Assembly (NCBI RefSeq): GCF_022557175.1
Contig: NZ_CP092915.1
Location: 6,820,001-6,884,000 of the forward strand
DNA: 64,000 bases
Direction of reading: 5' to 3'
From: Mycolicibacterium sp. YH-1
GTDB lineage: Bacteria; Actinomycetota; Actinomycetes; Mycobacteriales; Mycobacteriaceae
The notes under the pieces were generated by a model. That model was given only the letters and a program-made list of their open reading frames with translations, searched no databases and was not told the DNA's origin. Made by a program: the position numbers and the translations under genes. Each line of letters begins with the position of its first letter. Position 1 is the first letter of the stretch. Shown here in pieces: positions 28,824 to 36,718 of the stretch.

Positions 28824-30092
28824 TCAGGCCCGCGCATAGTCATCGATGTCCGTACTGAACTCGGTTACCTGCGCAGCGGTGAGCGTCGGCCTGGTCGCGC
28901 GGACAGCGTGCAGGTAGTCCTGAGTGGTGCTTCGACAGCGCGCTCCGCTGTCGACGCTGCGCTCGAAAATCGCTTGCGCAACTGCTCGCGCCACGTGCGC
29001 TACATCAGCGGGAGTGTAGTGCGTGGTCGCCTGCACCAGACTGTCGATGTCGATGTTCGGATCCGTGACATAGCGGCGCCACAAATCACCCCGGGCGTCG
29101 GTATCGGGTGGTCCGATCGGTAGCACGTAGTCAAAGCGGCCGTGCCGCAGGAACGCTGAATCTAATTCTCGCACCGAATTGGTGGCGCATACCAACAGGC
29201 GTCCCGGACGATCGCGGAACTGAACCAGTCTCTTCAACAGTTCGTTTACCACGGCCGTGGCGGCCGGTACCCCGGGCTCACGTTGCGCGGCAACTTCTTC
29301 CACCTCATCGATGAAGGCCACGACGTTGTCGAGCTCATTCAATGCGTCGAAGGCTTCGCCCAAAGCTGCCGCCAGCCCACCTTCGCCACTGGCCAGTCGC
29401 GCAGGAAAGAGCTCGACGAACGGCCATCCGAGTCGGCTGGCGATGGCCCGCACGAACGTCGTCTTTCCCGTACCCGGCGGGCCGAACAGCACTATGGCGT
29501 GGGGCGGCGTCACGCCGTGTTCGGCTGCCTGTTCGGGCAGCGAGAGCGGCAGCACTATACGGCGCTCGATGAGCCGCTTCTCGCTTGTCATACCTGCGAT
29601 CTGCTGCCACAGACCCGCGGGCGGCACTACTCCCCCCAATCTGGACAGAATTCCGGCCGAGCGCGGCGAGACCTGCTCGTGCTTCTCGAAATAGGCTATG
29701 CCGGCGCGTTGGACGAAACCAGAGTTGACGAACGCCTCCGTGCCTGTTTCACCGGCCGGGAGAAGCGCAGAAATCCTCCGCACGCCCTGTGCGACCAACC
29801 GGTGTTCCAGCGCGCTCAGCAGGTCGCTTCCCAATCCTTTTCCGCGCCACTGGGGCGCAAGAGACAGTCGCACCACCCACGCGTGGTCGATCTCGATGCG
29901 ACTGACAGCGACACCGATGACTTCCCCGCGAACCACGGCGACAACTGCCGGGTGACGCGCCTGAAGACTGGTGACCAGATCCGAAGCCTCGAACAGCGGT
30001 CTCTGATCGGTCATGGTCGAATCGGTGTCGAGTTTGATCGCTGCCTCCAGATCCTCTGGGGCAAATTCGCGAATGTGCCATGTCATCGCCAC
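28824..30092 (-). CDS. GNAT acetyltransferase fused to an AAA+ ATPase
   Basis: 422 residues with two domains in one frame. Residues 4 to about 140 form a GNAT domain with the acetyl-CoA loop QWRGKGLGS (81-89) after the strand VVRLSLAP. Residues about 165-400 form a classic AAA+ domain: Walker A GPPGTGKT (204-211), Walker B VVAFIDE (D262, E263), sensor 1 VCATN (N305), arginine-finger region LRHGRFD (R316, R319), and an alpha-helical lid with a VAHVARAVAQAIFE helix. The AAA part resembles the Vps4/CDC48 class. I do not recognise a characterised protein with this architecture. It faces the permease and is followed downstream by no other gene on its strand; upstream are the ADH and ligase genes. 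A role in acetylating and remodelling an enzyme of the island is possible but unproven. Confidence 0.88.
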   Translation of the reverse strand: MAMTWHIREFAPEDLEAAIKLDTDSTMTDQRPLFEASDLVTSLQARHPAVVAVVRGEVIGVAVSRIEIDHAWVVRLSLAPQWRGKGLGSDLLSALEHRLVAQGVRRISALLPAGETGTEAFVNSGFVQRAGIAYFEKHEQVSPRSAGILSRLGGVVPPAGLWQQIAGMTSEKRLIERRIVLPLSLPEQAAEHGVTPPHAIVLFGPPGTGKTTFVRAIASRLGWPFVELFPARLASGEGGLAAALGEAFDALNELDNVVAFIDEVEEVAAQREPGVPAATAVVNELLKRLVQFRDRPGRLLVCATNSVRELDSAFLRHGRFDYVLPIGPPDTDARGDLWRRYVTDPNIDIDSLVQATTHYTPADVAHVARAVAQAIFERSVDSGARCRSTTQDYLHAVRATRPTLTAAQVTEFSTDIDDYARA

Positions 30093-30169
30093 ACACCTCC
30101 GTCGGGGATTTCAGGTCCCGATAGTCAGTCGCCGCGAACTCCGCAGCACCAGAGCCAGACTCAACCGCG

Positions 30170-31246
30170 TCAGAAAACTATGAGATCACGTAACGCGTGG
30201 CCCTTCTCCATGGCGGCGAAGGCTTCGTTGACGCCAGCGAGCGTGATGCGCGAGCTGACCATCTCTTCCAGGAGAAGTCGCCCATCGAGGAACATCTCGA
30301 CGTACTTCGGCATGGCGATCCGGAAGTTCTGTGACCCCATGTACGAACCCTGGATACGTCTGTCGTCGAGCAGCAGCCGCCCCTGTACGGGGAACGTCTT
30401 GCCGGCCGGCATGAGTCCGACAATGGTCGCGGACCCACCGATGTCCAGACACTCCAGTGCCGCGGTGGCGGTAGTAGGCGAACCCACCGCTTCGAAGCTG
30501 TGGTCGACACCCCCGTTTGTGAGATCTCGGATAGCTGCGGCGACGTCGCCACAGTTGGCGTTCACCACGTCGGTGGCGCCCAACACCTTCGCTGTGGCGA
30601 GTTTTTCGGCGTTCAGGTCCACGGCGACGATGCGTGATGCGCCGGATAGGCGGGCACCTTGAACGGCACTCAAACCGATACCACCGCAACCGATGACCGC
30701 GACGGTCTGGCCCGGACGTACCTGCCCCTTGTTCAGCACAGCTCCAACGCCCGTGGTCACAGCGCACCCGATGAGGGCCGCAAGGTCCAAGGGCATGTCC
30801 TTGGTGATGCGGACCGCTGCCGATTCATGGACGAGGAGTTGTTCGGCGAAGCTCGATACGTTCAGAAACTGGAACACTTCTTCACCGCCCTGGCTGAGCC
30901 GGCTGGAGCCGTCCTGACGCAAGGTGTGTGCGCCACTGCACAGGTACGTCCGCCCAGTGAGGCACCGCTGGCATGCCCCGCACGCCGCAGCTAGACAGGT
31001 GATGACGTGATCGCCGGGGCTGAATCCTTGGACCTGATCCCCGACTTCGACGACCACACCTGCGGACTCGTGGCCCAGGACCGTCGGACGCGGAATGTCG
31101 AAGACACCTCGGAGGTGGTACAGGTCGCTGTGACACAAGCCGGCGGCAGCCGTATCGACAAGGATCTCGTGGGGACCGACCCTGTCGATTTCCACATCCT
31201 CGATTTCGAGGATGTCTGCATTGTCGCGCAGTACGGCTGCTTTCAT
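30170..31246 (-). CDS. Zn-dependent medium-chain alcohol dehydrogenase
   Basis: 358 residues from the ATG at 31246 (MKAAVLRD; an upstream in-frame ATG at 31279 adds 11 poor residues). Catalytic zinc ligands are in GLCHSDLYH and GHESAGVV; the structural zinc loop has four cysteines in CGACQRCLTGRTYLC. The cofactor motif is VIGCGGIGLSAVQG and DLNAEKL points to NAD. A zinc alcohol dehydrogenase within a gamma-glutamyl-amine gene set suggests that the amine substrate also carries a hydroxyl, as in ethanolamine or an aminopropanol. Confidence 0.92.
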   Translation of the reverse strand: MKAAVLRDNADILEIEDVEIDRVGPHEILVDTAAAGLCHSDLYHLRGVFDIPRPTVLGHESAGVVVEVGDQVQGFSPGDHVITCLAAACGACQRCLTGRTYLCSGAHTLRQDGSSRLSQGGEEVFQFLNVSSFAEQLLVHESAAVRITKDMPLDLAALIGCAVTTGVGAVLNKGQVRPGQTVAVIGCGGIGLSAVQGARLSGASRIVAVDLNAEKLATAKVLGATDVVNANCGDVAAAIRDLTNGGVDHSFEAVGSPTTATAALECLDIGGSATIVGLMPAGKTFPVQGRLLLDDRRIQGSYMGSQNFRIAMPKYVEMFLDGRLLLEEMVSSRITLAGVNEAFAAMEKGHALRDLIVF

Positions 31247-31397
31247 GGTGATCTCCTGATTCCAGTCCGCGGACAGCATTCAGCCGCTCCGCGGTGCAAC
31301 ATATTTCGAGAACTGCGACGCTTCCACGTCACGTCTTCCGACCTGCCCGGATGGGCGTCGCCGGATTTGGTAGAGCTACGCCGTTACGCGTAGCGGC

Positions 31398-32753
31398 TCA
31401 TCCACGTTCGAACCCGCGCGCCCTGTCCCAGTCGGTGACTGCGGACTCATGAGCCGCCACCTGCTTAACGGCAGCATTGGCGTAGTGATGCACCACTTCT
31501 GGGCCAAACGCCTTGACGGCGGCGTCGCTGGTCTGCCAAAGCTCCACAGCTTCTCGCAGCGAACCGGGCATCCGGGAGACATCGGTCTCGTAGGCGTTGC
31601 CGGTGACTTCCGGCTCCAGTTCGAGCTGGTTCTCGATGCCGTGCAGACCTCCGGCAATGATGGCCGCGACCGCGAGGTAGGGGTTCACGTCTGCGCCAGG
31701 AGTGCGATTCTCCAGTCGCAGGCTGCGCCCCTCTCCGAGTACACGCATGGCGCAGGTGCGGTTGTCCCGACCCCACGTGAGTGCAGTGGGGGCAAATGAC
31801 CCGTCCCGGAACCGTTTGTAGGAGTTGATGTTCGGAGCAACACTGATCCCGAACTCGCGCGCAGTCGCAAGCTGCCCCGCCAGGAAGTGCTCGAAAGTCC
31901 TCGAGAAGCATTTCCCGTCGGTACCCACGAACACCGGCCGTCCAGTCTCGTCGATAAGCGAAAGGTGCACGTGGCAAGAGTTGCCGGGACCGTCATCGTA
32001 TTTCGCCATGAACGTCAGGGAGACATCGTTGGCCATCGCGATCTCTTTGGCGCCGTCCTTGTAGATTGCATGGTTATCGCAGGTGGTCAACGCGTCGGAG
32101 TACTTGAAACCGAGTTCGAACTGACCGATGTTGCACTCCCCCTTGAGTGCTTCGACCTTCATTCCGGCGTCGCGCATGTTTCGACGGAGCTTCCGCATCA
32201 GCGGCTCTGCCATGGACGTGCCAGAGATCGTGTAGTCGATGTTGTAGTAGGCGGCACGTTGCACGTCGTGATAGTGCTTGTCGTGTGCTTGCCGGTAAGT
32301 ATCGTCGAAAAGCAAAAACTCCAGCTCGGTAGCTACAAGTGCCTGCCAGCCACGGCTTTCGAGCCGGGCCAACTGCTGCCGGAGGATTTCCCGCGGCGAT
32401 TGAACCACGGGGCTGCCGTCCTCCCACCTCGCGTCGGCGATCACCATGGCAGTCCCCGGCATCCACGGCACACGCCGCAGAGTGTCGAAGTCAGGTACCA
32501 AGACGAAGTCGTTGAGCCCGCTGGCCCAGCCGGCGACCTCGAATCCCTCGATGATCTCCATGTCGATGTCGCGAGTGATCAGATAGGAACACGCGTTCAC
32601 TCCTGAATCCACGCTGTCCTCGAGAAAGTGCTTGGCGTCCAGCCTCTTACCGACGAGCCGGCCGTGCATATCGGGCATGGCCACCACCACCGTGTCGATG
32701 GTGTCTTCTCCGACCGCGTGGCGCAGGTCCTCGATACTCAACGATGCACCCAT
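31398..32753 (-). CDS. Glutamine synthetase family ligase (gamma-glutamyl amine synthetase-like)
   Basis: 451 residues in the GlnA4/PuuA-type branch, shorter than GlnA1. The metal-binding ATELEFLLF, the KGECNIGQFEL segment, ATP-binding GNSCHVHLSL, catalytic PNINSYKRF and RLENRTPGADVNPYLA are present. Members of this branch join glutamate to polyamines, ethanolamine or other amines instead of ammonia. Together with the ADH, ALDH and PuuD-like hydrolase it would open the pathway. It is preceded by a 5' region of about 215 bases that begins at the FadR-type operator/promoter at 32964-32984. Confidence 0.9.
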   Translation of the reverse strand: MGASLSIEDLRHAVGEDTIDTVVVAMPDMHGRLVGKRLDAKHFLEDSVDSGVNACSYLITRDIDMEIIEGFEVAGWASGLNDFVLVPDFDTLRRVPWMPGTAMVIADARWEDGSPVVQSPREILRQQLARLESRGWQALVATELEFLLFDDTYRQAHDKHYHDVQRAAYYNIDYTISGTSMAEPLMRKLRRNMRDAGMKVEALKGECNIGQFELGFKYSDALTTCDNHAIYKDGAKEIAMANDVSLTFMAKYDDGPGNSCHVHLSLIDETGRPVFVGTDGKCFSRTFEHFLAGQLATAREFGISVAPNINSYKRFRDGSFAPTALTWGRDNRTCAMRVLGEGRSLRLENRTPGADVNPYLAVAAIIAGGLHGIENQLELEPEVTGNAYETDVSRMPGSLREAVELWQTSDAAVKAFGPEVVHHYANAAVKQVAAHESAVTDWDRARGFERG

Positions 32754-32844
32754 GTGCAGTTCCTTCCACTCTGTTCCTCGCTCGCCCGCACCGAGGTCAG
32801 ACTCGATTCAAGTTAAGCCGATCCAAAACCCGTTCCGACCGCAA

Positions 32845-32973
32845 TCATTTCGATGTCCGCCAAATCCGCACCGACACCGACAGACACCGACCATCACGCT
32901 GCCCACTGAGTGGTGTTGCGCATCCGCGGGACCAGTATTCGAGTCCAGATGCGTGCCGCCCAGATTTGGTCAC
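32845..32973 (-). CDS. Possible leader ORF before the glutamine-synthetase-like gene
   Basis: A 42-codon frame opens with GTG at 32973, at the place in the operator that corresponds to the ATG of the PuuD-like gene at the twin site, and six bases after a TACTAT -10 box. It could be translated from a leaderless transcript and end 91 bases before the ligase start. The translation (VTKSGRHASG...) is Arg/Ser-rich with no recognised motif. It may be a leader peptide or only a relic of promoter duplication from the PuuD-type site. Confidence 0.25.
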   Translation of the reverse strand: MTKSGRHASGLEYWSRGCATPLSGQRDGRCLSVSVRIWRTSK

Positions 32974-32984
32974 ACCAAATAGTA
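32964..32984 (-). promoter_or_regulatory. FadR-type operator/promoter of the ligase and regulator genes
   Basis: ATTTGG-N5-CCAAAT (32964-32980) with a minus-strand -10 box TACTAT (32984-32979) and TTGCAG 17 bases upstream. Flanking bases CAACCATT also match the twin at 25435. It lies 87 bases before the FadR-type regulator start and 211 before the ligase start, so it can serve ligase transcription and autoregulation. The rest of the 313-base gap shows no other element. Confidence 0.65.
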
Positions 32985-33066
32985 GAATGTGACGGGAAAG
33001 ACTGCAAATGGTTGAAGCAAATCGACTATCGGCGGTACCATCACTCCACGCGACGAAGGGCTGTGG

Positions 33067-33792
33067 ATGACGGAACCCCTGACTTTGGCCGGTGATGATG
33101 GCCATGTTGACGACGGGCCTAGCCGGAACCCCTTCGAAGAGTGCTTAGGCCACCTGGTATCCCGAATCCGCAGTGGTGAGCTGCCGGCGGGTTCACGGTT
33201 GCCCCCGGAGCGGGAGCTCAGTGACGAGCTGCAGGTCGGCCGTAGCACCCTCAGAGCGGTCATCAGAGCTCTACAACAGGCTGGATACATCCACACACGA
33301 CGAGGCCGCACGGGCGGGAGCACCGTCATTTGGGAGGCGGACGGCCAAGAGCCCGGTCAGCGTCGGCTCAGTGATCAGATGAAGGAGCGCCTATTGGACT
33401 CTTTGCGCTTCCGTTCGGTGCTCGAGCCCGGAGCGGCGGCACTGGCCGCCGAGCGCCGACTCACCGACGCCGAACACCATAAGTTGGAAGCGCTGCTGAC
33501 AGAGGCCACGTACGGGGCCGATTTCAGACTGGCCGACTCCGAACTGCATGGCTTCATCGCAGAACTGAGCGGCTGCAAGGCGTTGGCTGACTCGATAGCC
33601 AACATCCAGCTCATTTTGAATGAGAATCTTTTGCAGGTGGTTCCGTTCATGGGGCCGGCGCTCGAGCATTCCCACGAACAACACGCTCAGATCGTCGCCG
33701 CGATACGCGCCGGCGACCGGAACCTCGCTCGACAGGTGATGGAGACTCATGTCGGCGCCACAGCCGAGCTATTACACAGTTTCTTGCGCTAG
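33067..33792 (+). CDS. FadR-type GntR transcriptional regulator (FCD domain)
   Basis: 241 residues. A winged helix-turn-helix occupies the first 90 (LPAGSRLPPERELSDELQVGRSTLRAVIRALQQAGYI), then an all-helical FCD ligand-binding domain. Metal/ligand histidines are seen in ELHGFIAELSG, HSHEQHAQIVAAI and METHVGA. The usual ligands of this class are carboxylic acids or acyl-CoAs. GAAGG precedes the ATG. The closest candidate sites are the two ATTTGG-N5-CCAAAT palindromes, one in its own upstream region, so it is likely the island's repressor, released by a pathway acid. Confidence 0.92.
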   Translation: MTEPLTLAGDDGHVDDGPSRNPFEECLGHLVSRIRSGELPAGSRLPPERELSDELQVGRSTLRAVIRALQQAGYIHTRRGRTGGSTVIWEADGQEPGQRRLSDQMKERLLDSLRFRSVLEPGAAALAAERRLTDAEHHKLEALLTEATYGADFRLADSELHGFIAELSGCKALADSIANIQLILNENLLQVVPFMGPALEHSHEQHAQIVAAIRAGDRNLARQVMETHVGATAELLHSFLR

Positions 33793-33822
33793 TTCGCGAT
33801 AGCCCTACCGCCGATTCCAAGC

Positions 33823-34041
33823 TACACGGACAACGACGTCGCCATCGGAAGGACTATCCCGAGGACCTGCCGTTGCCCTTTGACGGTCAGTCCGGTAACT
33901 CTGCGGGCCCAAGTTCTGCCGCGTTCGGAGATGAACAGCCGCAGCGTCGTGGTGTCTCTGTAGCCGACCTCGCGTAGGCCCAGCCCGCCAGCATGTTGCG
34001 CCGGAGATCGGCTTGCCGTCGCGAACCCTACCGGCAGACAT
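33823..34041 (-). pseudogene. Degenerate second copy of rpsR (S18)
   Basis: Reading this strand across frames gives the C-terminal two thirds of an S18 protein: RNMLAG, then [19 protein letters not shown], then ERG and [18 protein letters not shown], closely parallel to the intact rpsR2 at 34414-34680 ([22 protein letters not shown]...). At least two indels break it, one just after NMLAG where a base is missing and one between GDGK and RRNM, and the C-terminus after QVLGIV diverges to a stop at 33825. The duplication is therefore decayed and probably silent. Confidence 0.8.
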
Positions 34042-34060
34042 GCTCAGGCAGCGGACGCCC

Positions 34061-34417
34061 TCAGTTCAGGGCGGCGGCGCCGCGTACGTCGTTGCGCGCG
34101 AGGCGCAGTCGGCGGGGCAGCTCCTCGATGTCCCATTCGCCGCGCTCCACCCAGTCCCGTACCCGGGCGGCGTCGTTGCGGTCGGTTATCGGCCCCACCA
34201 GGCGGGCCGCCCCGACCGGTGACCTGTCGTGGGTACAGGGCTGCACGATGACCACCGCACCCGGTCCCCGGTGCGGGTCCGCGGCCGTCACCAGGACACC
34301 GTGGCGGCAGCGCCGGATCGAACCGCGCAGCTCGTCGAGCACCGACCACGCCGCGGGCGGAAGGCAGCCCGTGCACACCACCACGGTGAATGGCCGGTCG
34401 GTGGCGCCGGTGGTCAT
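34061..34417 (-). CDS. Small four-cysteine protein, [2Fe-2S] ferredoxin-like, of the Zur operon
   Basis: 118 residues with cysteines at 15, 18, 37 and 61 ([20 protein letters not shown]), and a beta-alpha pattern like thioredoxin-fold [2Fe-2S] ferredoxins. The start overlaps the stop of rpsR2 (ATGA), so it belongs to the ribosomal protein operon. A role in metal or redox handling under zinc shortage is inferred from context; zinc or iron-sulfur binding is not settled. Confidence 0.72.
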   Translation of the reverse strand: MTTGATDRPFTVVVCTGCLPPAAWSVLDELRGSIRRCRHGVLVTAADPHRGPGAVVIVQPCTHDRSPVGAARLVGPITDRNDAARVRDWVERGEWDIEELPRRLRLARNDVRGAAALN

Positions 34418-34680
34418 CGCGGCCGGCCTGCGGGATAGGGCAACAGCGCCATCTCACGCGCATTCTTGATCGCCGTCGCGACCTGTCGTTGCTGTTGCAC
34501 GGTCAGACCGGTGACACTGCGCGCCCTGATCTTTCCGCGGTCGGAGATGAACAGGCGCAGCGTGGTGGTGTCCTTGTAGTCCACCTCTTCGAGGCCAAGT
34601 CCCGCCAGCATGTTGCGTCGGCCCGGCCTGCCGTCCCCGGCCCGGACCCGGGGCTGCCGCGGGGGCTTCTTCGCCATCAC
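34414..34680 (-). CDS. rpsR2: Ribosomal protein S18, zinc-independent paralogue
   Basis: 88 residues. The core [26 protein letters not shown] and [21 protein letters not shown] is clearly S18. It has no cysteine, unlike zinc-associated forms. Start codons at 34680 or 34677 are both possible; the first overlaps the rpsN2 stop. It replaces the primary S18 when zinc is scarce, as part of the Zur-controlled alternative ribosome set known in mycobacteria. A decayed duplicate lies 370 bases downstream. Confidence 0.93.
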   Translation of the reverse strand: MMAKKPPRQPRVRAGDGRPGRRNMLAGLGLEEVDYKDTTTLRLFISDRGKIRARSVTGLTVQQQRQVATAIKNAREMALLPYPAGRPR

Positions 34681-34982
34681 CAGCTCGACTTCCGCACACC
34701 GGGCAGGTGGCCGTCGTGGGCGAGTTCGCGCACCCTGACCCGAGACAGGCCGAACTTGCGCAGGTGCCCGCGGGGCCTGCCGTCGACGGCGTCGCGGTTG
34801 CGCACCCGGACCGCGCTGGCGTCGCGGGGTTGTCTGGCCAGTGCCCGAACAGCCGTGTCGCGCTGCTCGGCGGTGCTCTGTGGCGACCGGATGATCTCCT
34901 TGAGCTCCGCGCGTCGCTCGGCGTATTTCGCCACGGTCTCGCGACGCTTCTCGTTCTTGACGATCTTGGACTTCTTGGCCAT
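34677..34982 (-). CDS. rpsN2: Ribosomal protein S14, zinc-independent paralogue
   Basis: 101 residues, the long cysteine-free S14 form: [23 protein letters not shown] at the start and [30 protein letters not shown] at the end. No CxxC pairs are present. The start at 34982 lies two bases after the rpmG2 stop; its own stop overlaps rpsR2. It is a member of the zinc-sparing set. Confidence 0.95.
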   Translation of the reverse strand: MAKKSKIVKNEKRRETVAKYAERRAELKEIIRSPQSTAEQRDTAVRALARQPRDASAVRVRNRDAVDGRPRGHLRKFGLSRVRVRELAHDGHLPGVRKSSW

Positions 34983-34984
34983 CG

Positions 34985-35149
34985 TCAGCGCTCCTCTCGG
35001 AAGTCGACGTGCCGCCTGACCACGGGGTCGTACTTGCGGAGCACCAACCGGTCGGGGTCGTTGCGGCGGTTCTTGCGGGTTATGTAGGTGTAGCCGGTGT
35101 CCGCCGTGGAGCGCAGCCTCACCTTGAGCCGGATCTCGTTGCGCGCCAT
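34985..35149 (-). CDS. rpmG2: Ribosomal protein L33, zinc-independent paralogue
   Basis: 54 residues, read directly: [19 protein letters not shown] then [20 protein letters not shown], a standard L33 without cysteines. The ATG at 35149 overlaps the rpmB2 stop (ATGA). It is second in the operon. Confidence 0.95.
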   Translation of the reverse strand: MARNEIRLKVRLRSTADTGYTYITRKNRRNDPDRLVLRKYDPVVRRHVDFREER

Positions 35150-35385
35150 CAGATTCTCTGGCCGTCGCGACGCAGGCGTGCGACCACCGCATCGATGCCG
35201 TCCCGATCGATGACCTTGATGCCCTTGGCGCTCACACGCAGCCGGATACGACGGCCCTCGGATGCCAGGTAGTAGGTCTTGGTCTGCATGTTGGGCATCC
35301 AGCGCCGCTTGCTACGCCGATGCGAGTGGGACACCTTGTTTCCGAAACCCACTGTCCTGCCGGTGATCTGACATCTCGCCGACAT
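35149..35385 (-). CDS. rpmB2: Ribosomal protein L28, zinc-independent paralogue
   Basis: 78 residues: [28 protein letters not shown] then [10 protein letters not shown] and [18 protein letters not shown], an L28 with only one cysteine rather than two CxxC pairs. GGGGAGG precedes the ATG at 35385. It is the first gene of the operon rpmB2-rpmG2-rpsN2-rpsR2-(CxxC protein), whose promoter region holds the Zur-type boxes. Confidence 0.95.
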   Translation of the reverse strand: MSARCQITGRTVGFGNKVSHSHRRSKRRWMPNMQTKTYYLASEGRRIRLRVSAKGIKVIDRDGIDAVVARLRRDGQRI

Positions 35386-35415
35386 ACCTGAACCTCCCCT
35401 GCTCGATTCTCTTGT

Positions 35416-35430
35416 TGAAAATGATTTTCG
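35416..35430. promoter_or_regulatory. Zur-type box, proximal to rpmB2
   Basis: TGAAAATGATTTTCG is one base off the mycobacterial Zur consensus TGAAAATGATTTTCA. It lies 31 bases upstream of rpmB2, within the divergent promoter region shared with the CobW-like gene. Repression in zinc-replete cells is expected. Confidence 0.85.
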
Positions 35431-35470
35431 ACAACGCTCGGTTGGCACTGTAGCGTAGGCAGCCACTTGT

Positions 35471-35485
35471 TGAAAATCATTATCA
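35471..35485. promoter_or_regulatory. Zur-type box, proximal to the CobW-like gene
   Basis: TGAAAATCATTATCA lies 12 bases upstream of the GTG start of the CobW-like gene, overlapping its likely ribosome-binding zone. Together with the other box (55 bases away) it gives each divergent gene its own Zur site. Confidence 0.82.
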
Positions 35486-35496
35486 ATAGGAGTGAC

Positions 35497-36696
35497 GTGC
35501 GGACACCTCTGCTGCTGGTCGCAGGCCAGGGCGCCACTGACACCGCGACCGGGGTTCTGCTGCGCACCCCGGGCACGCTGGTCGTCGAGCATCGCTTCGA
35601 CGGTCACATCGTCCGGCGAACGCTGATCTGCCTCAGGAACGGCGTGCCGACCTCGACGGAATCCGCGCTGGAGCTGGCCCACGGCTGCGTCGCCTGCACC
35701 GTCCGCAATGACCTGCTGACCCTGCTCCGCAAGCTGCACCGCCGCAACGACGTCGACCGCATCGTCGTACACCTGGCACCGTGGCTGGAGCCCGAGCCGA
35801 TCTGCTGGGCCATCAACCACGTGCGAGTGCGCGTCGGTCCGGGATACCCCGACGGCCCGGCTGCCCGTGACGTCGAGATCGCCGGCGTGATCACGTGCGT
35901 CGACCCAGCGTCGTGGCTGCCACGGGCCCTCGGTGACGACGAACTCGACGACGGGCGCACCATCGCGCAGGTCGTGGTGGGTCAGGCGGAGTTCGCCGAC
36001 ACCCTCGTGCTCAGCGCGCCCGACGCGACGACGTTGGATGTGCTTCGCCGGCTGGCGCCGCGGGCCAGGATCACGGTGGGTGTCGAGCGGCTCGAACAGG
36101 CCCTGGCCCACCTCGAGTCGGACGCCCGACGCGGCCGCAGTGACGATCCGCACGGCCCGCTGCTTGCGGGACAGCCACCACTGCGCGCCGAGGGCCGGGT
36201 CGAACTGCTCGAATTCAACGCGGACAGGCCGTTTCACCCGCAGCGTCTGCACGACGCCGTCGACCTCCTATTGGACGGGGTGATCCGCACCAGGGGCCGG
36301 CTGTGGCTGGCGGGCCGACCCGACCAGGCGATGTGGCTGGAGTCGGCGGGTGGAGGCCTGCGCGTCACCTCGGCTGGAAAGTGGTTGGCCGCCATGACAC
36401 CTCGAGAGGTTGCCTACGCAGACCCGGAGCGGCGTGCCATGGCGAACCTGATGTGGCGCAATGACTTCGGTGACCGGCACAGTGCACTCGTGGCGCTGGC
36501 GTGCGGGGCGCCGCCCGCCGAGATTCATGCCGCACTGTCGGGCGCGCTGCTCACCGATGCCGAGATGACCAACCCGGGCGTCGCGGCCGGCTACGAAGAT
36601 CCGTTCGGCGACTGGCATGAGGACCCGTGCGGTCACCGCGCGGACGTATCCGAGGAGGACGCCGTGCCCGGCACGGGTGAGGCAGACCGCAGATGA
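35497..36696 (+). CDS. CobW/G3E-family protein with degenerate P-loop (zinc-responsive)
   Basis: 399 residues, starting at GTG 35497 after AATAGGAG. The N-terminal [17 protein letters not shown] sits where G3E GTPases have a GxxGxGK[ST] P-loop, but Gly-Lys-Thr is missing. The metal motif region [13 protein letters not shown] keeps a C-x2-C pair in place of CxCC. The C-terminal half has the CobW_C pattern ([34 protein letters not shown]). It resembles mycobacterial Rv0106 in place and sequence style. A role in zinc allocation at low zinc is likely; GTPase activity is doubtful. Confidence 0.88.
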   Translation: MRTPLLLVAGQGATDTATGVLLRTPGTLVVEHRFDGHIVRRTLICLRNGVPTSTESALELAHGCVACTVRNDLLTLLRKLHRRNDVDRIVVHLAPWLEPEPICWAINHVRVRVGPGYPDGPAARDVEIAGVITCVDPASWLPRALGDDELDDGRTIAQVVVGQAEFADTLVLSAPDATTLDVLRRLAPRARITVGVERLEQALAHLESDARRGRSDDPHGPLLAGQPPLRAEGRVELLEFNADRPFHPQRLHDAVDLLLDGVIRTRGRLWLAGRPDQAMWLESAGGGLRVTSAGKWLAAMTPREVAYADPERRAMANLMWRNDFGDRHSALVALACGAPPAEIHAALSGALLTDAEMTNPGVAAGYEDPFGDWHEDPCGHRADVSEEDAVPGTGEADRR

Positions 36697-36718
36697 AACC
36701 CGACACCCGTGGTCTTCG

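Noticed and set aside
29283..30662. 459-codon plus-strand frame opposite the GNAT-AAA and ADH genes
   Set aside because: It crosses two well-defined minus-strand genes and has no motif.
32754..33066. Riboswitch or attenuator in the long 5' region of the ligase gene
   Set aside because: No conserved aptamer, terminator/antiterminator pair or control codons were seen; only the operator/promoter and a weak leader frame are supported.
35386..36252. Upstream extension of the L28 frame
   Set aside because: It runs through the Zur-type boxes and under the CobW-like gene; L28 starts at the ATG at 35385 behind a GGGGAGG site.
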